Origin: Candidatus Latescibacteria bacterium 4484_107
GTDB taxonomy: Bacteria > Latescibacterota > 4484-107
Direction of reading: 5' to 3'
NCBI GenBank assembly: GCA_002059205.1
Contig: MVCQ01000031.1
Location: 1-9,955, forward strand
DNA length: 9,955 nt
Shown: positions 1 through 6,787 of the stretch, piece by piece
Layout: each line of letters starts with the position of its first letter
Numbering within the stretch: the first letter of the stretch is position 1
Notes under the pieces: generated by a model
Seen by the model: only the letters and a program-made list of their open reading frames with translations
Told to the model about the DNA's origin: nothing
The model's database searches: none
Program-made: the position numbers and the translations under genes

Positions 1-72
1 GCGAAGATGCGGGAGTACCAAGAATTCTGAACGCTCCCGACGAGTGTCCCGTCAAGTGAAATTTGGCGGACT

Positions 73-180
73 GTCATTCTGAGGAACGGAGTGACGAAGA
101 ATCTCGTTTTTGTTCTCCATACGTTCTGCTATGCAGACCATTAGATTCTTCACCTCCGCTCCGCTCCGGTTCAGAATGAC
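73..180. repeat. Palindromic intergenic repeat, about 108 bp
   Basis: The left arm starts GTCATTCTGAGGAACG (73-88) and runs to AAGAATCT (97-104). The right arm begins AGATTCTTC (143-151) and ends CAGAATGAC (172-180). The outer ends are near-perfect inverted copies (GTCATTCTGA against TCAGAATGAC), as are the inner ends (AAGAATCT against AGATTCTT). The middle of the arms has diverged. This matches a type of dispersed non-coding palindromic repeat that I recall from many bacterial genomes. It lies downstream of the lipoprotein gene (stop at 248-250) and contains no convincing gene. No U-tract follows, so it does not look like a classical terminator. Confidence 0.75.
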
Positions 181-247
181 GACTCGTCCCTTTGGGCTTG
201 ACAGAGAGAGCACTTGGGAAGACATGCTATCGGCTCGTTTGGATAGC

Positions 248-1351
248 TCAGCGCGGATGGTCACGCTCAGGAGGCTTCGTCGAAAACGTCCGCGCGATCA
301 AATCCACCTGCCTGAGATAGGGCGCTTTTTGGACCCCCGGAGCATACACCGCGCCGTCCACGATATATACCCGATCCGTGTCCCGATCTATAAAACAGGT
401 GCTGACAAACGGCCCGCCCACGGCCTTCTCCCGATTTGCCCACAGTCCGCGTACCCGGATCGCCGGCCACTCCGCAACGAGCGTCTCCTCTACGCTCAGG
501 ATCCGGGCCACGGAATCCCCCTCGTAAAACAACCGTCCGATCTCATCCCGCTTCTCCCGGAACCAGTCGCCGCTCAGTTCCATCCCCTCGAAGGCCGCTC
601 CCCACCACACGAACAGCCACCGGTCCGGAGCCCGTTTCCGAAGCCACACAAAGCCTTCCTCCGGCACCTTCTTCTGCACGGCATACCCAGCGGGAATCCG
701 AAGCGTCCAGCCGAACTGCTCGAAAAGGGCTTGCTCTAACGCCTCCTGCTCCCCCTCCGCATAAAGCCATTCCCCGACACGACGGTTCAGATGCCCCTCC
801 ATCGTAGTGAAGATCGCATCCTGGTCTTCGACGAGCTTTTGTCTCAACGCGAACCGATCCCGCGCAGCAGCGATCACCAGGATTTGATCCTTCGCCCACA
901 CCTCCGTCTTAAAAAAAACATACGCCTCCCCCTGCCCGATCCGCTCCAACACCTCCGGACTCAGTAAGGATCGCACGAGACGCGTTGCTTCGCCCCCTCC
1001 CTCCAGGCTGGCAAGCAGGAACACATTCCGCCATGACTTGAAAAAGTCGAATTTCGCGGCGTCCCCCATCCGCAGCGCAAAAATCGGCTCCCACTCCGGC
1101 GTGTGTACGGTTCGTCCGAATACCGCCTCCACCGCATCGCCGCAGGCGTCCCAGTCCGTCGAATCCGTTAGCACCACTACCTCGGAAAGCGATCCCAATC
1201 CCTCGGGAAGCCCTCCCTTGCATCCCCAGAGTCCCATGGATAACATCGCGCCGCCAAGCAACAAAGCCACCGAGAGGGTCTTTATTCTCAGTGGCGCTTC
1301 GTGCCTTCTTGCCTTCGCGGCGAGCCTCGAATTTTTTGGGTTGTCTTTCAT
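248..1351 (-). CDS. DUF4837-type lipoprotein
   Basis: I assign this 367-residue protein to the DUF4837 family of envelope lipoproteins, whose function is unknown. Seen in the sequence: a hydrophobic stretch ending LSMGLWGC, whose Cys44 fits a lipoprotein signal-peptidase site (Trp at -2 is unusual). A VVVLTDSTDW block follows, as in the family's N-terminal region. The C-terminal block AVGGPFVSTCFIDRDTDRVY and then VYAPGVQKAPYLRQ is the family's most recognisable part. I chose the ATG at 1349-1351 because a GGATGATG stretch sits just upstream and the longer frame (to 1456) only reads through a palindromic repeat. The n-region before the hydrophobic core is long (about 24 residues), and residues about 9-25 are encoded by repeat-like DNA (1282-1323). 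The gene follows the metallopeptidase gene with a 106-bp gap and may be co-transcribed with it. Anchoring in the outer or inner membrane facing the periplasm is an inference from the lipobox. Confidence 0.82.
   Translation of the reverse strand: MKDNPKNSRLAAKARRHEAPLRIKTLSVALLLGGAMLSMGLWGCKGGLPEGLGSLSEVVVLTDSTDWDACGDAVEAVFGRTVHTPEWEPIFALRMGDAAKFDFFKSWRNVFLLASLEGGGEATRLVRSLLSPEVLERIGQGEAYVFFKTEVWAKDQILVIAAARDRFALRQKLVEDQDAIFTTMEGHLNRRVGEWLYAEGEQEALEQALFEQFGWTLRIPAGYAVQKKVPEEGFVWLRKRAPDRWLFVWWGAAFEGMELSGDWFREKRDEIGRLFYEGDSVARILSVEETLVAEWPAIRVRGLWANREKAVGGPFVSTCFIDRDTDRVYIVDGAVYAPGVQKAPYLRQVDLIARTFSTKPPERDHPR
1282..1323. repeat. CGAAGGC-type short repeat inside the lipoprotein N-terminus
   Basis: On the minus strand this reads GCCGCGAAG, GCAAGAAG, GCACGAAG and then CGCCACTGAGAA. 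These are 8-9-nt units of the same style as the arms of the repeats at 4560-4692 and 5659-5736. It encodes the residues RLAAKARRHEA before the hydrophobic signal core of the lipoprotein. It looks like a single arm rather than a complete inverted-repeat element. Confidence 0.5.
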
Positions 1352-1390
1352 AACATCATCCGGCCAGACTGAGCGACCTTTCAAATGGAA

Positions 1391-1423
1391 AGACTTCCGA
1401 AGTTTTGGAAACTTCGGGAGTCT
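1391..1423. repeat. 33-nt perfect-length palindrome (15-bp stem, 3-nt loop)
   Basis: AGACTTCCGAAGTTT (1391-1405) pairs with AAACTTCGGGAGTCT (1409-1423) around a TGG loop. The only imperfection is T1396 opposite G1418, a G-U wobble in a plus-strand transcript and a mismatch in a minus-strand one. It lies between the metallopeptidase stop (1458-1460) and the lipoprotein start (1351). No T-run follows on either strand, so a classical intrinsic terminator is unlikely. An mRNA-stabilising or processing hairpin, or a mobile REP-like palindrome, fits better. Confidence 0.8.
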
Positions 1424-1457
1424 GACAAAGTGTTTCGAGCAAAGAAACATGTCCAAC

Positions 1458-3995
1458 TCAGCGAATCACGACCATCTTTCTGACTTGCGTCCCCTCCGAG
1501 GTCTCCAGACGGCAGAAATAGACTCCGCTCCCTACTTCCCGTCCGGCCTCGTTTCTGCCATCCCACCGCACGGTGTGGGTACCCGGCAACCTCCGCGCCC
1601 GAAAAAGGCGGCGAATCCGCTGGCCTGACAGATCGTAAATCGCCAACGCGACGTCGGCCGTCCGGGAAAGCTCGTACGCGATCACGGTCTCTCCATTGAA
1701 GGGATTCGGGAAATTTGGCCTCAGCGCAAAGCTCAGGGGAACGCGCGCGGTCTCCTCCACCGCCATAACCGGCTGAGCCGGAACCACCACCGCCCGGATT
1801 CCGTAGTCGAAGTGATCCACTTTTTCGTACCGCAGGGCCGGCGGATCTCCAAAGAAATACCGGTCCCAGCTTCTCCCGGAAAGAGGCGCAAAATCTTCCG
1901 CACCGAAGCGCGGTTGACACAAGTGCTCCACCCCCCCACTCGAACGCATCGTCACGGTCTCAAACGAGACGTGGAAATCACCATCCACCCGAACCGCCCG
2001 CTCCTTTAGATCCACGGTCAGCCACCCCGTGGCATGCGCCTCCACTTCCATGGGATCGGTCAGTTCCTTCCCCGGCAATCCCGTTCCATCGTCCTCGGCG
2101 ATCCGCACGAGAAAACGACTCCCCCGGGAAAGATCGGTGAGATAGAAGCAGGCCGACAAAAGGTGAGCAGGCAGGTATGGAGGGGTGAACCGCACCCCGG
2201 AGGCTTCCCCTTCGCGCTCCCAGTAAAGTTGATAATTATAGCGGCCCTCATCGTACGCCAGGTAGGTCTCCTCTTCCTCAGCGGTGCCTTCCCCGGTGGT
2301 GAAGCTCCACGTATAGTCCTCCGCAGTAAGCGCCCGGCCTTCCGAATCGTTCACCCCGGCCTTCACCGTAATCGTATATGTTGTATTCGGCTCCAGGTGC
2401 CCGGCGAGCGCCACCGCCAACGTCCTGCCGTCCGAGCTCTGTTTCCATGCGCCTCCGGGGTAGCGCCCCAAGTCTATTTGAACCGTACTCGGATCGTACG
2501 CCGCGCCGAACACCACCGAAAGCGTCGCATCCAACGGTACGTCGGAGGCACCGGGCAGCGGGGAAACGCTCACGATGCCCGGCGGAAGCGATTCCCCGAT
2601 CTCGGTCGCCGAGTACCGGTACGGCACCTCGAAACCCATCAACCGTCCAATCGTCGGAATCAGAATCACCTCGTCCGCATGCTCTCCGATCCAACTCCCA
2701 TCGTTCAGCGCATCCAATGGCATCGTTTCCACCCGGGTGTCCGCGCCATTCCGAAGGATGATCAGCTGCACCGTAAAATCGTTCCGATCCGCACCGTTGA
2801 AGGCGATCCGGAGCTTTTTCCCCCCCGTAAAGCCCCCTGTAAAGCGAAGGTATCTCGTCGCCGAATACCACACCTTCTCCTCCACCGTACCCACCGGATA
2901 GGTCTTGTAGGTCTTCGAGGCTCCAAACTTGTACGAACCGGAAAGATCAAACAGACTATACGCATACCGCCCATCTCCCACCCGCTCGTCATCCAGATAA
3001 TTAGCGACCACCCAGTCCCGAAACACCTCGGGGAACCCCACGCCAAGGCCCTGCGCCTCCAGGGTTCGGGTCACGCCCTTCGTTCCGTTCCGCGGTTGGG
3101 CCACCAAAGCCCGGATTGTCTCCATCCCACCCCAATGTTCGTACAAATAGGCCACAAACATGCCGACCTGCTCATAGTCCACCAATCGTTCTCCCCAGTC
3201 GGTCAGGCTATTGTTCGGATCGTCCTTGAAATGCACCGGCAGACGCATCTTGTATCCGCTCACCCATTCCGAAAACGTGGAGCAGCCCTCGTTGATCCAG
3301 GTCTCTTCGTCGGGATCCTGATTGAAATGAATCATGTGCTGAAACTCATGCGCGAGCGTGCGCCGGGCGTCCTCCGAAGAGACCCTTCCCGGATTGACGT
3401 CGAGGTAGAACATCTCCGTCTCGTTGCTACGGTATCCGTACCGCTGCACCTCCTCATCCGTGTATTCGTTCACCCCGGAGAAATAGCCGGCCACGAAAGC
3501 CCCTTCCTCCTCCAGAAAATCCTTGATATCGAGCAGCAACATATAGATCTTCGGATCCCCGTCCACGTCCGGAGGATCCCCGAAAGCCCAAGTGGTCCGC
3601 TCATAGATTCCCTGGTCGGGATGTCCCGGTGTCGCCCGGTCGAACACCTCGATCAGGCCCTCCACATCCTTGGACGCCACGCGCTCGTTCCACTGCGCAT
3701 CCTCCACGAAAATAACCGTACGCGCGCCCACCCCCCGGCACGTCGCCTCAACCTGGTAGAACTTCCCGTCGGAGGCGGTCGTCCGCTCATAGGCCCAGAA
3801 AGTCCGGGACGCGCCCACTTCAGGAGACACCGCCGGCTTGGCTGCCCGCCTGGTCCGATCCCACCCGTACGCCGAAAACAATTGCCGCTCCATCGGCTCG
3901 AAAGTGGAACGCACGTCTATACGGTCCGCATTGGCCTCCGACGAAAAAAAGCCGATCCCTATGAGTACCCATCCAATAAATCCACGTAACGACAT
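1458..3995 (-). CDS. Secreted zinc metallopeptidase with Big_5-like and FlgD/T9SS-type C-terminal domains
   Basis: An exported protein of 845 residues. Residues 1-23 form a signal peptide ending in an ANA site before Asp24. The peptidase domain covers roughly residues 100-330. The HEFQH zinc motif is at 216-220, and WINEG at 233-237 offers Glu236 as the third zinc ligand and supports a gluzincin fold like M30-type peptidases. An Ig-like Big_5/SbsA-type domain lies at about 470-570, from VSPLPGASDVPLDATL to WSFTTGEG. A beta-rich region of unknown type follows to about 745. The last 90 residues carry NFPNPFNGETVIAYEL, IYDLSGQ, WDGRNEAGREVGSGVYF and a basic end, the FlgD-like fold often used as a sorting or anchoring module in FCB-group exoproteins. 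The ATG at 3993-3995 has an AAGGGGG ribosome site; the frame is open further upstream (to 4076) but without a better start. The likely role is degradation of extracellular or surface protein; the substrate is unknown. Confidence 0.88.
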   Translation of the reverse strand: MSLRGFIGWVLIGIGFFSSEANADRIDVRSTFEPMERQLFSAYGWDRTRRAAKPAVSPEVGASRTFWAYERTTASDGKFYQVEATCRGVGARTVIFVEDAQWNERVASKDVEGLIEVFDRATPGHPDQGIYERTTWAFGDPPDVDGDPKIYMLLLDIKDFLEEEGAFVAGYFSGVNEYTDEEVQRYGYRSNETEMFYLDVNPGRVSSEDARRTLAHEFQHMIHFNQDPDEETWINEGCSTFSEWVSGYKMRLPVHFKDDPNNSLTDWGERLVDYEQVGMFVAYLYEHWGGMETIRALVAQPRNGTKGVTRTLEAQGLGVGFPEVFRDWVVANYLDDERVGDGRYAYSLFDLSGSYKFGASKTYKTYPVGTVEEKVWYSATRYLRFTGGFTGGKKLRIAFNGADRNDFTVQLIILRNGADTRVETMPLDALNDGSWIGEHADEVILIPTIGRLMGFEVPYRYSATEIGESLPPGIVSVSPLPGASDVPLDATLSVVFGAAYDPSTVQIDLGRYPGGAWKQSSDGRTLAVALAGHLEPNTTYTITVKAGVNDSEGRALTAEDYTWSFTTGEGTAEEEETYLAYDEGRYNYQLYWEREGEASGVRFTPPYLPAHLLSACFYLTDLSRGSRFLVRIAEDDGTGLPGKELTDPMEVEAHATGWLTVDLKERAVRVDGDFHVSFETVTMRSSGGVEHLCQPRFGAEDFAPLSGRSWDRYFFGDPPALRYEKVDHFDYGIRAVVVPAQPVMAVEETARVPLSFALRPNFPNPFNGETVIAYELSRTADVALAIYDLSGQRIRRLFRARRLPGTHTVRWDGRNEAGREVGSGVYFCRLETSEGTQVRKMVVIR

Positions 3996-4060
3996 GCAGC
4001 CCCCTTGAAAACGCCAGAAAGAACAGGTTGCGGCCGAGACGCTCAGTCCGGGCTTGCTTA

Positions 4061-4096
4061 TTTCACACTTTCTCACTCTCCCACTTTCCCACTTTC
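4061..4096. repeat. 8-nt tandem repeat (about 4.5 copies of TTTCCCAC)
   Basis: The plus strand reads TTTCACAC, TTTCTCAC, TCTCCCAC, TTTCCCAC and TTTC in unbroken 8-nt phase. On the minus strand this encodes the last aroQ residues (ESGKVGE) and its TGA stop (4073-4075), then continues into the gap before the metallopeptidase gene. The period is clear from direct reading. Confidence 0.7.
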
Positions 4097-4534
4097 AGCT
4101 GATTTTACCAACTTACATACGGCGCGCAAACCCAACCGGTAGCTCTCCGCGCCGAATCCCGCTACGTACCCCACGCACACCGGCGCGATAACGGATTCGT
4201 GGCGGAAGGCCTCGCGCGCATACAGGTTGGACAGGTGCACCTCCACGGTCGGGATGCCCACTCCGGCGATGGCGTCGCGCACGGAGATGCTAGTGTGCGT
4301 CAGTCCCCCCGGATTGATCACGATGCCATCCGCCCACGCGCGCGTCCGCTGAATTTCGTCAATGATCTTCCCCTCGTGGTTGGACTGAAAAATCCGCACC
4401 TCGATGTCCAACTCCTTCGCCAGCGCTTCGATGGACGCGTTGATCTGATCCAGCGTCACGCTGCCATATACATCCGGCTCCCGAACTCCGAGGAGGTTCA
4501 GGTTCGGGCCGTGAACCAGTAAGAATCGGTGCAT
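4073..4534 (-). CDS. aroQ: Type II 3-dehydroquinate dehydratase
   Basis: This cytoplasmic enzyme converts 3-dehydroquinate to 3-dehydroshikimate, the third step of the shikimate pathway to aromatic amino acids. At 153 residues it is close to the usual 140-150. The type II signature is present: HGPNLNLLGVREPDVYG with Arg18 and the catalytic Tyr23, FQSNHEG at 49-55, INPGGLTHTS at 73-82 (Asn74, His80), EVHLSN at 98-103 with His100, and Arg111 in the REAFRHESV block. The commoner family form is INPGAYTHTS, so GL replaces AY here. The ATG at 4532-4534 has an AGAGGGGGC ribosome site; the extra 17 codons upstream read into a repeat. The C-terminal residues ESGKVGE come from an 8-nt tandem repeat and go beyond the conserved fold. 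It lies between prs and the metallopeptidase gene on the same strand, 77 bases from the latter. Confidence 0.96.
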   Translation of the reverse strand: MHRFLLVHGPNLNLLGVREPDVYGSVTLDQINASIEALAKELDIEVRIFQSNHEGKIIDEIQRTRAWADGIVINPGGLTHTSISVRDAIAGVGIPTVEVHLSNLYAREAFRHESVIAPVCVGYVAGFGAESYRLGLRAVCKLVKSAESGKVGE

Positions 4535-4559
4535 TTTTGCCCCCTCTTGCAACCTATTT

Positions 4560-4692
4560 TCACCGCAAAGGCGCAAAGGACGCAAAGAGCAAGGGCAGGT
4601 AAAGGTAGAGAAAACCGAAACTCAAGCAAGTCTTTTCTTTGCCTTTTCCTCTACCTGTTTTTTTCTCTGCGCTCTTCGCGCCTTTGCGGTGA
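4560..4692. repeat. 133-bp inverted-repeat (MITE-like) element, CGCAAAG type
   Basis: The ends are a perfect 15-bp inverted repeat: TCACCGCAAAGGCGC at 4560-4574 and its complement at 4678-4692. Homology continues inward in 8-9-nt units (ACCGCAAAG, GCGCAAAG, GACGCAAAG). An inner inverted pair also occurs, near CAGGTAAAGGTAGAG on the left and CCTCTACCTG on the right. The whole element could fold into one long hairpin. It fills the gap between prs (stop at 4697-4699) and aroQ (start at 4534), so an aroQ promoter in this gap would have to lie inside it. No transposase and no clear target duplication were seen. Confidence 0.8.
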
Positions 4693-4696
4693 GCAT

Positions 4697-5632
4697 TCAA
4701 TCGAACAAGGCACTTACCGAACTTCCCTCGTGGATCGCCCGGATCGCGTCGGCAAACAACCGGGCCACCGAGAGCACCGTGATTTTGGAACTATCCCGCT
4801 TCAGCGGAATCGTGTTGGTGACCACCAATTCTTCGATCGGCGAGGCCTCGATAGCGGGCACGGCATTCCCGGACAGGACTCCGTGCACACAACCCGCCAG
4901 CACCCGTCGCGCTCCGCGCTCCTTCAACGCACGAATTCCCTCCAGCATGGACCCGCCCGTCAGAATCTCGTCGTCGAGGAGCATCACGTCCTTCCCCTCC
5001 ACCTCGCCGATCACGTGACGAATGACCGCGTGTTCGTCGTCCCCGATGCGGCGTTTGTCCAAAATCGCCATCGGAAGGTCGAGCCTCCGGGCATAATGCT
5101 CCGTGGTCTTGGCCCGCCCCACGTCCGGCGCCACGGCCACGAAGTTCGAGAGATCCTTTTTAGAAAAATAATCGCAGATGATCGGAATGGCTAACAACTG
5201 ATCCACTGGAATCCTCGAAAATCCGATGATCTGCTCGGCGTGCAGGTTCATCGTCAGCACGCGGCTCGCTCCGGACGTCTCCAACAGATCGGCTACGAGA
5301 CGGGCGGTGATCGAGATTCTCGGCTCGTCCTTCTTATCCGAACGGACATACGGGTAATAGGGCAGCACCGCCGTAATCCGCGCAGCCGACGCATATTTTA
5401 AGGCATCGATCATAATCAGCAGTTCCATCAGATGATCGCTCACCGGCGAACACGAGGTTTGCACCACAAAAACGTCCGCCTCCCGCACGTTCTCCTCGAT
5501 CTTCACTTTGATATTTTCGTTGCTGAACTGCGTGAAGGTCTTGTTGCCCAGCGTAACGCCCAATTCTCTGCAAATCTCCCGGGCCAAAACCGGATTGCTC
5601 TGTCCCGCGAAGACTTTCAACCTTCCTTCCAT
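4697..5632 (-). CDS. prs: Ribose-phosphate pyrophosphokinase (PRPP synthetase)
   Basis: Cytoplasmic enzyme that makes PRPP from ribose 5-phosphate and ATP for nucleotide, histidine and tryptophan synthesis. Its 311 residues match the family length of about 310-320. Family landmarks are FAGQSNPVLA (8-17), the ATP-binding PYYPYVRSDKK segment (91-101; Arg97, Asp99), NLHAEQIIGF with His131, PVDQL (142-146), APDVGRAK (168-175) and the flexible-loop LDKRR with Lys193. The PRPP-binding loop is LLDDEILTGGSML (218-230). Compared with the usual DDxxDTxGT form, the third acidic position is Leu224, a variant likely still active but worth noting. The ATG at 5630-5632 has an AAGGGAG ribosome site; the open frame upstream to 5755 is a translated repeat and was excluded. 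CGCAAAG/CGCGGAG-type elements lie on both sides of the gene. Confidence 0.95.
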   Translation of the reverse strand: MEGRLKVFAGQSNPVLAREICRELGVTLGNKTFTQFSNENIKVKIEENVREADVFVVQTSCSPVSDHLMELLIMIDALKYASAARITAVLPYYPYVRSDKKDEPRISITARLVADLLETSGASRVLTMNLHAEQIIGFSRIPVDQLLAIPIICDYFSKKDLSNFVAVAPDVGRAKTTEHYARRLDLPMAILDKRRIGDDEHAVIRHVIGEVEGKDVMLLDDEILTGGSMLEGIRALKERGARRVLAGCVHGVLSGNAVPAIEASPIEELVVTNTIPLKRDSSKITVLSVARLFADAIRAIHEGSSVSALFD

Positions 5633-5658
5633 CGCGATCTCCCTTCCGAAGGCAATGC

Positions 5659-5736
5659 TCACCGCGGAGACCGCTGAGATCGCCGAGAAAAGAATAGACA
5701 GGGATTTCTCTGCGTCCTCCGCGCCCTCCGCGGTAA
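5659..5736. repeat. 78-bp inverted-repeat element, CGCGGAG type
   Basis: The left arm is ACCGCGGAG, ACCGCTGAG, ATCGCCGAG (5661-5687). The right arm, on the opposite strand, reads ACCGCGGAG, GGCGCGGAG, GACGCAGAG (5734-5708). The 28-bp arms agree at 22 positions by eye. Each arm is a tandem of three 9-nt units, as in the 133-bp element downstream of prs. It occupies the gap between the beta-barrel-like gene (stop at 5752-5754) and the prs ribosome site. Confidence 0.75.
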
Positions 5737-5751
5737 AATTTCGTGCATCGT

Positions 5752-6459
5752 TCAAAAATCAAAGGATAATTTCCCGTACACGGAGGGAAACACGTTCGGC
5801 TCCTCGTAGTCCCCTTCGCTCATCATGGTGTATTTGGTTTCCACTCCCAATGCAATGGGAATCATCGGAGGCTTGATCCGCACCCCGACCAACGCATGGC
5901 CGCCCATCCGGGTCGCCTTCTCGATGATGTCGTCCACGTCCAACCGGTCCTCCGGGGACTTGATGTTATCCACGAGAAACGCCTCGCACATAATGGGCGT
6001 AACGAGATGCATGCCCACGCCTCCTCCGGCGTACAGGGAAACCGTGTGAGCGATCGGGGGAAACGCGAACAGATCTCTTCGGATCGTGGCATAGACCCCG
6101 ATGCGTCCGAACGTGGCGTCCTCGCTTTTCTGATCGTCAAGAAGACCAGCGAGGGTCTTGCGCTCGTATGTGATGTGGTATTTCTGAACCGCCACATCCA
6201 CACTGAGTTCGAGGTCAATGACGGGCAGCGCGTCCACGTAAAAATGACCGCCAAATGCGATGGGCTGACCGATCTCCTCCCGCACCAAGGTCGCCGTGGC
6301 GCTATCTCCCATCGTATAGGCCAACGTAAACCCCTCCGAATCCGCATCCACCGAGTACATATCCAGGCCCCCATGAGCGCCGAACCCAAAGAGGGCAAAC
6401 GCCGAACCCGGAGCGACGAAGAGCAGCGACAACACGACGAGTACAAACTGTTTTCTCAT
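5752..6459 (-). CDS. Exported outer-membrane beta-barrel-like protein, function unknown
   Basis: A 235-residue protein with no family that I recognise. It has an N-terminal signal peptide: basic MRKQ, a hydrophobic core, and a GSAFA site at residues 18-22. The mature part alternates short polar and hydrophobic stretches: FGFGAHGGLDMYSV, FGRIGVYATIRRD, HTVSLYAGGGVGMHL, GGHALVGVRIK. It ends YGKLSFDF. A terminal Phe after alternating hydrophobic residues is the usual recognition signal of outer-membrane barrels. These features suggest a small barrel of about 8-10 strands; this is an inference. The ATG at 6457-6459 is chosen for its AAGAGGAAG ribosome site and because it starts the signal peptide; the longer frame to 6522 lacks support. 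It is the first gene of the minus-strand run and diverges from the symporter gene. Confidence 0.75.
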   Translation of the reverse strand: MRKQFVLVVLSLLFVAPGSAFALFGFGAHGGLDMYSVDADSEGFTLAYTMGDSATATLVREEIGQPIAFGGHFYVDALPVIDLELSVDVAVQKYHITYERKTLAGLLDDQKSEDATFGRIGVYATIRRDLFAFPPIAHTVSLYAGGGVGMHLVTPIMCEAFLVDNIKSPEDRLDVDDIIEKATRMGGHALVGVRIKPPMIPIALGVETKYTMMSEGDYEEPNVFPSVYGKLSFDF

Positions 6460-6555
6460 GGCTTCCTCTTGGAAATAGGGTGCTTGCAAACTAATGGAAA
6501 GCATTATCCAAAAAAATTCCAACCCTCCTTTCTATGGCAAGTGTAAAAAGTACCA

Positions 6556-6584
6556 TTGACAACAAACGCCTTTTGTTGTATACT
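6556..6584 (+). promoter_or_regulatory. Sigma70-type promoter of the symporter gene
   Basis: A consensus TTGACA (6556-6561) is followed by a 17-base spacer and TATACT (6579-6584), one mismatch from TATAAT. Transcription would begin near 6591 and give a leader of about 197 bases before the symporter ATG. It is the best promoter-like match I found in the window. Confidence 0.75.
6559..6579. promoter_or_regulatory. Perfect 8-bp inverted repeat between -35 and -10 (operator candidate)
   Basis: ACAACAAA (6559-6566), a 5-base centre CGCCT, and TTTGTTGT (6572-6579) form a perfect inverted repeat filling the space between the promoter boxes and overlapping each by a few bases. This is where a dimeric repressor would block RNA polymerase. 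The regulator is not in this window. Confidence 0.5.
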
Positions 6585-6787
6585 TAGAACCTATCCGAAA
6601 ACCCAGCATTGAAGCGCTTGTGGGCAGACGTCAAACCCAAAATTCGACCTTTAGGCTCTCCGGCTCCTCCTTCGATGTAACCCAAAAGGGTGAATTCACC
6701 ATGGCAAATTCTCCCGAATGAAAATAACTTTCGGAAAACTTTTTTGACCTTATCCCCTACTCTCAACCCGAAAGGAGAACCCGTATC
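6585..6787 (+). promoter_or_regulatory. Long symporter leader with a six-codon open frame
   Basis: The whole gap between the divergent genes is 6460-6787. Beyond the promoter it holds a perfect palindrome GGTGAATTCACC (6689-6700) directly followed by a tiny frame ATG...TGA at 6701-6721 (MANSPE) with AAAGGG upstream. A weak hairpin CCGAA (6714-6718) with TTCGG (6730-6734) follows, then a T-run at 6740-6745. This resembles an attenuator layout, but the stem is only 5 bp. The symporter ribosome site AAAGGAG is at 6771-6777. No known riboswitch was recognised. Confidence 0.3.

Noticed and set aside
1..30. Possible 3' end of a plus-strand gene (AKMREYQEF then stop)
   Set aside because: Only nine codons are visible, too few to support a gene; it remains possible.
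198..226. TTGACA at 198-203 as a plus-strand promoter
   Set aside because: There is no acceptable -10 box at the right distance and no plus-strand gene follows.
52..264. 70-residue minus-strand open frame
   Set aside because: Most of it is translated from the palindromic repeat at 73-180.
1352..1456. 35-codon N-terminal extension of the lipoprotein
   Set aside because: It translates the 1391-1423 palindrome; the ATG at 1351 gives a plausible signal peptide.
2034..3989. 651-residue open frame on the plus strand
   Set aside because: It lies opposite the metallopeptidase gene, is rich in Arg, His and Pro, and has no recognisable domain; the minus strand has clear motifs and a signal peptide.
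5633..5755. 41-codon N-terminal extension of prs
   Set aside because: It translates the inverted-repeat element at 5659-5736 (NFTAEGAEDAEK), whereas the ATG at 5632 has a ribosome site and starts the conserved fold.
6593..6736. Leader region as an inverted-repeat element (TCCGAAA ... TTTCGGA)
   Set aside because: Only about seven bases match at the ends and the interior shows no symmetry, so chance is a sufficient explanation.
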